A DNA stretch of 64,000 bases from Membranipora membranacea (taxonomy: Eukaryota > Bryozoa > Gymnolaemata > Cheilostomatida > Membraniporidae). Both the position numbers and the translations under genes were made by a program. This document shows positions 1 through 12,146 of the stretch, piece by piece. Each line of letters opens with the position of its first letter. The stretch's first letter is position 1. The DNA lies in NCBI GenBank assembly GCA_914767715.1, contig OU612074.1:20322062-20386061 (forward strand), read 5' to 3'. The notes below the pieces were generated by a model. The model was not told where the DNA came from and made no database searches. It saw only the letters and a list, made by a program, of their open reading frames with translations.

Positions 1-14
1 TTATTAATACATAC

Positions 15-3000
15 ATAGTTGTTGAGCTCGGTTCTTGTTTCTTTAGGCACCTTCTGCAGAAAATCTTCATTAGTTCTCTCCTGTAATGAGATTCAGTAAT
101 CAGAGCACATGATATGGTCCTGTAAATCAATTAGGACTCGTCAATCAAAATTTTTCCTTTGCAAGGCTGCAAATAATGATTCAGAGAATGCTCATTCCAA
201 GAAATGAAAAATCCCATTTTCTGAAACATTTCGCTGATGGCACGCAATAAATGTGAAACAAGGTTGCCATTGAGACAGATTATTAAGTTTCAGTTCTGTC
301 CATGCTATCTTAATAGGGTTTTTTGCCTTTTTACCTGAATGCAGCGTTGGCCAATATGTATATGAAGAAGTTTGTAGCATGATTCAGGTACTGTAGCTGA
401 TAGCTAGCCATATCAAACAGTTGGTCTGCAGTGCTTTTGTATGCCCAGTTTATGTCAAATACGATGGTGGTAGCTATCCCCCTTGGTATCATTAGGATGA
501 GGAATGTCACCGAGGCTATTATCACCAACAGCGTAGCTTTCCTGCAACAATAAAATAAAATAAGCATTTTACAAGCCATTAACAGATTTACTGACATAAA
601 TACTTAATATTATACGATATGATGTGTTATTATATAAAAATAGGAAAGGTATTGGAAATTAATGCAATCGCTTGGAGTTACTTCCTTTCTTAGCAAGAAG
701 AGACAACCCAGAGATATTTGGTAAAATGAACGATTATGTCTAAATCACGCTGCAGTCCATGGAGTGTAATGACTGCACCCTCATACATCAGCACACATCA
801 TAAAACATGAGCTCAAAAATGCATCTGGCCTCCACACAATAGCCGGGGTGTAGCCACAACAAAGCGATCAAGGACAGTACGAGAAGTTCTGTGACTACAG
901 TGTCAAGTTTGGCCAGCGTTTTGGTTCTGATTGGCTGGGTATTGGGTCTGGTTCCCTCCACCTAACCAACACCTTAACACCTTAACAAGAAAGCAAGCTA
1001 GGTTGTTATCGACAAACCAAACCATTCACACATGACAACCTCAAATCGATCCACCTATAATTGTCATATGCTAGGTAGTCAAAATATCAAAAACTAAAGC
1101 TGAGACTCAGAAAAAAGGGACCAATAAATTGTGTACTTGCTATCCTTGATAGTTGAAATTCATATCACTTATCAGGAATGTAATTTTTGTCATCAACGTT
1201 TCACCTTTGCAGGATAGGTCTCCAAACATCTATGACTCCTTATTGGAAGATTAATTTAAGCCTGAAACGTTTAACACATAAAAGGCAAAGCAAAGGGAAA
1301 GCAGGCAAGGGAAGTGCATTGTACTAAATTTAATCAAAAGCGTTGACTAATACCGTATGTTCTGATCTCTGACATGGTTATCACTAAAATCAGATACACA
1401 CTGAAAAGTTGTATTATAGTTAGCTGATAATTTGTCCTCCAGGCATGAGTGTAGCCTGAAGGAGACGGGAGGGGGATCCCCTCCCACCAACAAACCTAGC
1501 ATGAGTGGCTTACATAAGAGGGGTTGACTGAAAAGCTGATAACCTTACAATTGTAGGGAACCTCAAAGAACCCTAAAACCATTGTTTTCTGCAGCTCGCC
1601 AGCTTGACAAGCTTTTTTTTGGGTGGGGAACAATCACACACCAAATAATATTGTCCATAGAGAATTATCTATCCTTTTCTCTCTAGCATGTGTGATACAT
1701 TGCAGATGAACTTGTATGAGTCATGCTCTAACAGAAGTCAAACTATGCACTTAGACAACAAATTATTTTGGTTTGATTGTTAACATTTTGTTGTGAGATG
1801 TTTGCTCCAAGATCACATGGCATGATTTCAGTGTGGAACCTCCTTCCTACTCACTCACCACAAATGAGTGGTGGAATTTTTAGCATTTTAGCAACAAGAG
1901 TTGATGCGTTGTTGTTCAAAACCATGGTGTCGATAGTCTTACGACATTTGTTATCTTCTACACCATGGTGATAGTCTGAGCCCCCCCCCCCCCCCCCCCG
2001 ACTTTTTCCCACCGCCCGACGGCCCCCCCGGCTAAAATCACAACTATGTTTAGCAGTAGTTCATTAAGAGTTAAACCAAACTAAACTTGTCATCCATTTT
2101 CAAACCAACATATCTAATTACCTTATGGTTGAGCTTGCTTTCTTCTTGTTTTTATTTTTTGGCCGACTGGCTGAGCTTGGATTAGTGCTAGAAGTAGGTG
2201 CTGCATGGTAACACGACTGCTTCTGTGTCAGCTTGCGCTGTAAGGCTCGCGAGGATTTCAGTTTCACTGTTGAAGATATTAAAAAGAAATAAAATTTTCT
2301 AATAAGAAAAGCCTATAAAGTATTCTAAACTCCACTGTCCAACCATTAAATTCAAACTTCGACTGTAGCAAGTGTAGCACAAGACCATATATCAATAACA
2401 AAGTTGTCTTACTATATTCAAAGGTCTGACAACTCCTAATGATTTTATTATACTATGCACTCTTACCAACAATTGCTGTATTGAGGACAAGGATTATGAC
2501 TCCAGGTACAAAGAAGTATACTGTGATCCACAGTTGTGTGATGGCCTTAAATGCCTCAGCTCCCTGTTCAGATTTGGGTTTACACCTTGTGTATCCTTCA
2601 TGGTCATAGGCAATCCAGTTAGGTATGTTGTAGGCGTATAGTGCTGTACACAGCACAGGTATAAGGCAGCAAATTATTGTTACTGTCTTGGTAGTACATA
2701 TGGATCTGGCCTGTAACATATAATTGACATCACAATGATAATATTCTGTAAATTAGAGAGAAGATGACATTCACTGCATTTCCATGTAAAAGCAAATATG
2801 ATGAGAGCCAGGTACGGATCAAAGTGTAGAAACCAGCTTGACGCCGGGCTCGGAGCATGATGTGGAATATTGAAAATTAAACTATAAGAAATATTGGTGG
2901 TATATACACCTGCAAATGGCTCAATAAACCATCTGACAATATCAGGTACACTATCCAGTTGCAACGTCTCAATATTGCAAGAAAAGAATGGGTCGGTGGT

Positions 3001-6000
3001 CATACAGTGGGTCAAACTTTGATACAGGTAATGCGGCAGCTGATCAAGACCGTGAGTGAGTAATTAAGAGTTGTCCCTTCTCAGAATTACAAAGGAGCAA
3101 ACTAGCTTTCAGTCAAATGCCTGGTGGCTAACCCTCCCTCTTAATAGTTCTCAGTTAGTTTGGATGTTAAAATGAATGGCAGTAAATTGATGAGGCGTAT
3201 GTCACTAAATATTTTGCCAGTAGGCATGTGTCTTAAGAGGTCAGTCGACCATGTGTAAAACATGATTAGAGCAAGAAGTTACACTGATAACTCGGTAGGC
3301 AATCTGCCACTAAATATTGAATGCGTTCTGAGCCCTGGTAATTAGAGCACGGAAGGTGGCTCTATATCCCACCCTGGTAATTTGAGTAAAAATAAGAGTT
3401 AGTCAGCCGCAACTGTTAACAATCAATATTCATTAGCTGCACTTTTGGGATCGTCATACTGTTAACAAGATGTCATTTTATTGACTTATATCCAAGTTGA
3501 CCTTGCAAAAGGAGCAGCTTTAATGAATGGATAATATTCAGCCAATCAATTAGTGAAAGTCAGCGGCTGAATAATGCAGTGATTTTTTGCGAGACTAAAA
3601 TAGAGCAGATGATCTGGATGTCAGATTCAGTGCCTGTGTTATTCATTATACTATATCGTTAACTATTCTATGAGGACAGTAATTATTTTGGCCGCTTCCT
3701 GGTCATTGTCTTAGTATAATTACTGAAGTAACTGTGAGTTTTATTACTAGGCCACTTTTTATGTCTGATTGATATTTCCTCATGGGAAATGAGCTGCACT
3801 ATAACAGTTCATTACAACGCCCTATCCACAAACATAGTATCTACCATTGAATCTGGAGTCATCATTGCGGTTATTAATTTGAAAACGGAATGCTTTAATA
3901 ACATCCAACCATCAACTGGATATTTATATTCTTGCAGGTCGGCAACTGTTCAAGTGTCACTTGAGTAGCCTTGTCACCAAAACCGGTGGCCGCGTTACAA
4001 GGCTATCACTTGAGTTCCTAACAACATATTTTATCTTGTCCAGTTTTTGCAGCTGTCACAAAATAACAATATAGACAAGGATGTGTTAAAAAAAATGAGT
4101 CCAACATCAAGACAATTGTCTATTACATCGATTCCTATAATCTTGCTTCCACGGCAGAAATCCATTCTAAAACAGCCTTATGACCATGAGAAAATAAACA
4201 ACTGCTTGCAAATAATTGCCGACTCCACAAAGTTTTGAGGCGTTAGGTATTCCTTTTTGCCGAACATCATGAATCGCAGGACCTCAATGTATGAATCGCA
4301 GGACCTCATGTATGAATCGCAGGACCTCATGTATGAATCGCAGGACCTCATGTATGAATCGCAGGACCTCATGTATGAATCGCAGGACCTCAATGTATGA
4401 ATCGCAGGATGTCTCTAAGCCACATGACCTCCACTAAAGCGGTGCCTCCACTACCAGCCTTTTGATACTCGCAACAACTCTCGCTAGGACTAGGCGGCTA
4501 GATTTAGGTGAGGTTTAATTAACTCTTAACGAGAAATCATTATAATAATGTTTTCTAACCTTTTGTAGCAATAAAACTAACACAAACTAATTTTTTCACT
4601 GCACTATTATTTTGATGACTTGTAACTACAGTTCGCATAGTTCCAGGAGGCTAATGACCGTGAATTATCACCGCTGTCTGGTTTGCTTTTTTTATTGTAC
4701 TATATGCATGTGATATTTAGCCTTAGATCTCTTCAGGATTAGTGTGGCTTAGTAGGGGGTCCCTTCTGCATCAATTATGTAGCTTAGGTCAGCAGTACAT
4801 TGACCATATACATAAACAGATTTATGTCTATCAATCATTACCTAGTAATACTTGTGATATATGTTATACATATAGGCCAAAATTAGCAGGAAGCAGAAAT
4901 TTTATATGGGTGAGAAAATCAAATGTTAATTAAATGCACAATGGGTGGTAAATGGAGTTAATTGAAGCTGTTCTCAGAATCCATAATCAATGCCATTATT
5001 CAATCAACCCAGGCCAGCGAATAAATGGTCCATTACTTGGGTATCAGGAAGTATCAGAAAGGAAAGTGGTATTCAAAGTAAAATGGGATAAATCATGTTC
5101 TCAAATCTAGTTAAATAGCTTTCAATTATCCATTTGAGTGATCCGATTCAATGTATGGACTGCATTTTGATCTTGAATAGCACCAATAACCGAAAAGGAT
5201 GAGAATAGATAGAACATTCGAACATAAGCATAATATAAAATAATGAATGCGTGCGGTGTTCTTAGTCTAAAATAAACTCTACGTATTAGAATTAAAACTT
5301 CATGAAAATATGACGTAACAACTTCCCTTGAACAAGAAATCTTATTTGACATACCCCAACCCAAATCAAACAAACCCAATTCAAACAAACCCAAAAGGAG
5401 CCAAGACTATCCTGGGCTTACTCAGAATCAGACAGACATGAAAGAAAGACATGCTGACAAGCTGGAAAGACAGCTAAAAACTCACTACAAGGGGTCCCAG
5501 CAATGGACCATGTAAGGCCAACAACCCTAATATGTACGCTGTGTTGCATAGGGTGGCAATGGTGGAGTGGAATGAGCGATGGGGCGAGAAAACGCAACTC
5601 TGAGTAGTGAATAGCGGGAATGCTAATTAGCGCCATCAACCCATTCTTTTTGGGGATGGTGAGATGGCGCAACGCAATCGGTTAGCACGCTTGCTTAACA
5701 CTGCCAGGTGATCAGTGCCGCAAAAGTTGTGAGTTCCATTGGGGGAGCTTTCAAGGTTGATTGTTCCAGCCCCCAGAACCATCGGGTGTATACCTCTTCA
5801 AACCCAAAGCTGGGACTATCCTGAGCTTACGCAGAATCCCATACAGATGTGTACCTTATTGAGGAACACATTATGAAAAGTAACAACACCCATCAACAAA
5901 TAGGCAACACAGAAATTTATAAAATACCCAGAATGCAACAGTTTTGATGCCCAAATTATTTTTACTGACCTTCATTGGCATCCAGACCACAATGAACCTT

Positions 6001-8839
6001 TCAGCTGTCATGAGTGTGATGTACCATGAAGCTGATGTGACAACTATACTTTGTGTGGTGACAGCTAGTCCGCAGGTGCCCTTGTAGAACACAGGGAACC
6101 AGCTGTGGAAGTGCGGTATATAGAACAGGAACAAGTTGACTAGCATCACTATGAGGTCATTAGCAGCAAGAAACAGCAGGATTATCTTCGTCGTTACACC
6201 TGGTAAAGAAAGAGTTTGAAAAATGTTACAATATGGTGTGGCTTGGCCAAAGATGTGGCCCGGCTTGGCTAGTGTGGTGTGATATAATATGTCTCGGAAA
6301 TGGTAAACCCCTACATATGTTTGTGGTCATGATAGCCCCAACCTCGTACTGATGCATCACAGGAAAAATTGTATTTAGATACCTTTCATTACACCACCAC
6401 ATCCACTGTATATTGAGCATGGAACCTTCTGTGAAAGAGGTATAGTTTGCCTCTTAGAGTTTTCTCCCCTTCCACTGATAAGCTGCAGGCCTATTTGCCT
6501 GCGCCTGATCAGTGGGGGAGCAATTTTCATTGCATGCAAATTGGATTAAACTTGGCCTCACTGGATAATGACCCTAAACAGATATATGTCAAAGAATACG
6601 TAAAAATCCAACTGCGATATATCATTGAATGCAGATTTCAACTAATCTGTTTTCTTTACATGAAATTTAAGAAGGGTGGAATGGGCGAGATCAAAGGACT
6701 CAGATCTTCACTGTTGATTTACATGCTCTTCTGCCTTCTAGGCCAATATGTTTGCCATACTCATCGATGCGCAGTGTATAATTAGGTAACAACATCCCTA
6801 CCATATCTCCTTCCCTTTTTTGCTCGCTTTCGTTTACTGTTGAAAAACTACCAAAAATGATGTGGCTCGATAAAGTATGAAAAGCAAGTCTAGAAACTGT
6901 CTATAATTACACAAATACACACATGAGATGTTTCGAGTCGTTTAAAATAGGTTGAATATGACATGTGTTCCCTGAATTTAGGGAAAAATTAAAAATGTGC
7001 CGTAAATGATGAAAGGGATAAAACTAATTAAAAAATCATAATATTCAGTGAATGCATTTGCAAAAGCAGATCTGTTATTATCTATAATTGCCTGCCACGC
7101 TTTTGGTCTATTATTACTTGTTCAATGTATTCATCAGAGGCGCCTGGCTGTGAATAACTAAAATGTGAGAGTGATTGACATGAATGGTAAACGATAATAA
7201 CATGATTAATTTATCTGTGATTAGTAATTCACTTCAGCCTCAAAGGTAAATTTTGTTGCTGACTCTATTGATGCTCTCATCAAGAACCCGTCTCAGAGGG
7301 ACAGCAGTGCAGAATAATCACACTTCAAGTACAATCCTAACCTAATGGAGCCTGTCTTGTCAAGTTCTGCTTGATAGGGGTGGGGCAGCAAATTGTTTAT
7401 ACTCCCCCCACCCACCAGCCAAAGCTTGTAAGGACAGGCTAAGATAAAAAAAAGTACATCCTGTTATAACAAGGAGAAGAAAATCTTATTTTTAACATTA
7501 AATATCCCACGCCAACAAACCATAGCCTTGATTAATAATAAACTTAGACATGACAAACAAGCTATACAGCTTATATGAGGCATTCGATTTTGAGAGAAGT
7601 GACAATATTGATTTGGTTGAGAAGCATTTGTATCATCGATCTTCAGTCTAAGGTCGTGTTTTTATTGATAACCTTATCAATTTTGATAGGATATTGAGTT
7701 TGACAGTCGCCTTAGCTTCAGGTGATCAATGTCATGTTATTTTTTAAATAAATAAAACATTTCAGCTACTGATTGGGAATTTATTATCCAGTAATGGTCT
7801 GAATTCCAATATATTGTCAGGGGGGGGCGCAAACATATTGGTCTAAAGAACCTTATAGCTTCCTTCAAAAACGTCAATCAGTTTATAATTGATATTGTAG
7901 GAGTGGTTGATATTTGCAGTTTGAACACATAGTTTAAGCTAATTGCTGACGTTCTAGTAATAAATATATAACAATTGGGCATCATTTGATTTGACAGATG
8001 TTTAATTATGCTTGCTGCCCTTATAATGATAATCACAGTCTGACTGGTACTGTATAACGGCAGTACAGTGACAGGCAATAGTTATTACGTTACATATATA
8101 TGCCTGAAGCTACAAAAACTTGTAGATTTTCAAACCCTCCCTAAACGATTTGCTTGCTGGCCTGTAAAAATTAGCGCAATTATTTTCTTTAACTTAACCA
8201 GGGTGAGGTTTTATGTTGGATGGCCAAGAATTAGAAGCATGATATCAGTGATCATTGATGTAATGAGGAGCCCATTCTTTGGATTTAAGGCCAGGGATCT
8301 AACTTCATTGTCGATGTAATAACATTGAAATGCTAGGAAGGGCATGGTCTCAACAAGCAGCAAAGATGTGAGTCCCAATTTATGCAACACAATAATCGCT
8401 GAGAATGTAAAGCAAACCAGGGAGCGGTTTAGTTCTATAGATTAAAGGCCAATAGAACACGCCCTACTTCTAGGTAGCCAGGCGGTAAATCATAAATGCC
8501 AAGAAAACGTGTAATTTTAAATAGATATAAGGAAACTTACACAACATGAGTTTGTGTGATATTTACGATGGGTCTGTACTACATGAGAGCTAACTGTAAT
8601 CTATACTTACTGCCGATTTTAGACCTGCTGAGTACGACAATGATGAGCGTGTTGGTAATAAGTCCGAGTAGGATGATAAATCCATTACACCATTTACAGA
8701 ACTCAAACATTAGAATTATCTCCCTCGCCACCACCTCCTCGGTCGTAGTGTCAGTGACTGATGGCGCCATTGTCGATAAGTTTACAGATGGGCTAAAACC
8801 ATCCAAAGAATACGACACTTGGTCAGAATAGTTTGCCAT
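15..8839 (-). CDS. Class A (rhodopsin-family) GPCR, peptide-receptor-like; six visible exons, 3' end outside window
   Basis: Seven-helix G-protein-coupled receptor of the plasma membrane; the ligand is unknown. Exons in order: 8611-8839, 5970-6199, 2467-2710, 2122-2266, 335-541 and 15-80. All junctions are GT-AG and their phases agree, giving about 373 residues. ATG at 8839 opens an N-terminus of about 45 residues with NYS and NLS glycosylation sites. Helix 1 has GLITN; helix 2 has LAAND (Asp91); Cys119 can pair with Cys196 of the second outer loop; helix 3 ends ERF in place of DRY; helix 5 has FVPG; helix 6 has MIP without CWxP; helix 7 has NFFIY in place of NPxxY. Exon 4 is a basic third inner loop. 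Exon 6 gives helix 8 with a CRRC palmitoylation-type motif, then a possible donor at 9-14. The NFFIY form resembles invertebrate peptide receptors (family knowledge). The subfamily is not assigned. Confidence 0.88.
4269..4409. repeat. Minisatellite, 21-bp unit, about 6.6 copies
   Basis: Copies begin at 4269, 4291, 4312, 4333, 4354, 4375 and a partial one at 4397. Each starts ATGAATCGCAGGACCTCA followed by TGT. The first and sixth copies carry one extra A. The array lies in the GPCR intron between exons 2 and 3. It makes a spurious repetitive open frame on the minus strand. Confidence 0.95.
5661..5845 (+). mobile_element. tRNA-derived SINE (probable)
   Basis: The head has an A-box-like stretch (GGCGCAACGCAATCGGTTAG, from about 5666). 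A B-box-like GTGAGTTCCATTG follows at about 5731, at tRNA-like spacing. The tail, near 5803-5842 (ACCCAAAG then GACTATCCTG), recurs at about 5390-5425, which suggests a second, truncated copy. It sits in the GPCR intron 2. No clean target duplication was found, so the exact ends are uncertain. Confidence 0.55.
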
Positions 8840-11800
8840 ATTTTAATCAACCAGTCAGCCGTTTTGTACAGCTCTTTTTGTCTGTTTCGCCTTTTGCCGG
8901 TGTAGACTGAAATTATCCGTTCACCAGATAGTAAAAAAGTAGTATTAGTTATTACGACTGGTATCTGATAAATGTGAAGCATCAGAAGAAATCATTGTAA
9001 TCACTTTGACAAGCACTGCTAGTCACTTCTCTTCTGAATCTGCAGATTAGGTTGAGCTGAACACTTCAAGGTAGAACTGGAAAAAAAACAATATAATGAA
9101 AATTACCACAGTACTGAAACATCTATCGCTATAATGGAGCGAAATATCGCCTATAATATTCATTTCTTTCCCAAATCTTAAACTAATCCGCACAGCATTA
9201 TATACAAAGCCATTATCCGTCCATCGATGACTTATCAATACCATCGCTGTGCAAAAGTATTTAGGTGTTACGCCATTATACCTAAAAGACTTGTTGGGTC
9301 GCTGAAAACTGGTAACTTTAAAGCTCAAACCTGGTAGTATCAAGGTTCTGTGAGTAGGTAACAGAGGTATGATCTTCAACCTCCGTACTATTCAATGACA
9401 ACCTATTCTTGTCACTGATGTTATGAAATATCAATGATCATTGAACAACTGTGCAGCTAGAACTAACAGCATTGAATTGTGACTCTCTCTATCAAGTAAC
9501 CATATTAAATTAATAAGCTGTTCGTGATAGCTAATTTCCAGTGCCAAAGTTCCGTTTTGTTATATATACCATATACCAACCTACCATCATATCAACATCA
9601 ATCAGAAAATAATCATGAATAATAATTACTACATAATTGACAAATTTAATGAACAATTTCCTTACCTAACACACACTTCCTATCCCTGTCAAAAAATACC
9701 CTCGGGACAAGGCCACAACCTTCCATTTTACATACATGTTACACATGTTTCCATTTCTTGGTACCTCAGAGCAAATATTTGCCATTCAGTACTAAGAAAT
9801 GTATGCAAAAACAAGTCAAAGTTAAACAGTTAGTAGTCTGCATAACTTCTACCTAAAAGTACCTACCATCAAGAATAGCCAAAGTGACATTTGAAGAGCT
9901 ATTTGTGAGCTGAGTAGCGTAGCGTAGTGCACCTGTTGTAGGAGAACTGAAGCGACCTGCTGTGATTACTGTTGTTGTGATTTCCCCCCTCGAGTGGTGG
10001 AAGTGTTAAGTTCACCTTGACTTTTATTACCTGCTATTATATGCTGCCTATTGTGCGCTACTCATATAGAGTGAATGTTGGTAGATAACAGAGAGTAGAG
10101 CTAAAAGAGCAGCCAGTGGTGGATATAAATCTCGTTCAAGGGGGTTTCATTGCCGTACCCTAATGTCATTATCATCAGATAATATGTTTGGCTAGATATA
10201 CGATGGTGAACGAGTGCTGTATTTACCTAAAATGCTGAATTATAATTGGCTCTTGGGATAGTGGGACATTGTGATCCAAGGGATCACCCCTTTGAACTGC
10301 CACTAGACATAAGGTGCTTGAAAGATGTTTGAGTGACGGCAATGAGTGCTAGAAACCAACTATTCCATAGATAATACTTACAAGTATTGCAAACTATCAT
10401 GTAATGTTCATTGTTACAAGGTTCTTGAAGACACTAAGTGCTTGCCTAATCACACGACCACTTCTTTTGTTTTCTTTAACAAGTTAACGTAGTCAAAGGC
10501 TTTGGAGGTAAAAAAATGTGTGAATAAAGTAGCTATTTATTAATTAATAATATATATGCTGGTGTCTGCCTACCTGCAGAATGAGAGCCCATTATCAGAA
10601 TTATGTTAGTTTTTAGAATACACACCTGTATATGCACATTGAGAAATATGTAAATCGATTCTTGTTACCTTGCCAAAAATTATTCATGACTTCACCAAGT
10701 TAGATTTCTGCGAAAACATCAACAGGAAAAAATTATGCACATCTTATTAAAAATTTGGCATTAAATGCTTACTTTGATATAGCTGATATCATACCCACAT
10801 AAAACCCAGGTTGAATATGAACAGCACATTGAAATGATTTTGCATACAGTATATTGGCATTTGTTACCGTAGTTCTTACCGACAACATGCGATGGTGTGT
10901 ATACCACTGCAAAAGACACAAGTTATCAGCTAGAAACCATGGGTACTGAGCTCGAGAGGCATTCTCATGTACACATTTATAAAGGCTGGCCCGAGCAGCA
11001 TAAATACTCCCCTGGAATTTAGATCAGCGTCGTACGATGCTAAAGTCAAACGAAATAAAGCTCAGCAATTAAAGCACTAACTTTTTTCAACTAGATATAA
11101 TCATTTATTTATTTCTCAGCGTAATTTCATCAGGGAACAAACCCGTTCAATTGGAAATTTCCTGTAAAGTTTCTTCTGTAAATATACAGAGGTGAACATG
11201 TATTATTTATTATCGTATCATATCACTTGTTAGAGAAAGTCAATAGAGCAATAAAAAGATCAAAATTGAGACCATAAATCTTTCCTTGCGCAATTTATGC
11301 TGGCAAAAAGTTTGCTTTACATTATTGCATCTTTGTCACAACTGTAAGCGCGAAGGGCAGAGCTATGTCGATCAAACAATGTAACTGAATGCAGTGCTGG
11401 CACCTCCCTGCCTTCTACTGACTATTTTCAGCACAGATGATGCTCCAGAAGTGCTGCGATCAGCCTGAGCAAACTAATAGCAGCTTGGCGTTGAAATCAC
11501 TGCAACCATTAGTTCTCAGCCTTCCGACTGATAGACTTTACGCTTATAACCAATATCACAACAGGCTGCAGAAATTACAGCTTTTAAATATTATAGCTGT
11601 GTGAATGTCTCAGCCAAACAATATTTTAAAATATACTTTTAATCACATTTCGAAGCCGCTAAAACAAAAGAACTAATCATTCTGATAGTAATACAAATTA
11701 CTTCAAGCGAGACACTGACATATGAATCTTTTAACCACCGAGCGCATTGAATAAAACAGTTGAGGGCGACGACTTGAGTATTCATAGAAAGCAGATAATG

Positions 11801-12146
11801 AAAATTTTCATTAGGGGAAATTAAAAAAAAAACTTCATACAGGATTAAGAGAGGCTGTGGCTAGATGTTGATATGATAGAGGAAATATGAAAACGAGAAC
11901 GCAGCATCTCACTTAGTTAAAGTGCTATCTGTAGTATGTTGCGTGTGATGGCTTTGTGATTTTTCGGAAATTGTTGAAACCTTTAAACATTGAGTGCTGA
12001 ATGATGATATTAAAAACATTTAGAACCATAGAACTCCTATGCCGCGCCTCGGTGCAGTCATCGTCAACCTAGACGGACAGCAACATTATATTATTATTAT
12101 AGTCAGGTTTATACATGGAAAATTATGTTACAATGAATATAATACA
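8840..12146. other. Intergenic region without recognisable genes
   Basis: This stretch lies between the GPCR start codon (minus strand) and the left edge of duplication unit 1. The open frames in it are short, low in complexity and have no splice partners or family motifs. The GPCR promoter and 5' UTR should lie near 8840-9100, but I see no clear TATA box or other element. AT-rich tracts are common. Confidence 0.5.

Noticed and set aside
2680-3015. 111-codon minus-strand frame next to GPCR exon 3
   Set aside because: It overlaps the acceptor side of exon 3 in a different frame and is intronic.
4178-4393. Repeated-peptide open frame on the minus strand
   Set aside because: It is a translation of the minisatellite, with no splice partners.
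4269-4409. CRISPR-like array
   Set aside because: The 21-bp units are directly adjacent with no spacers, in an animal intron.
9047-9379. 110-codon minus-strand frame upstream of the GPCR
   Set aside because: No domain, no splice or start context, and a Phe-rich end typical of AT-rich DNA.
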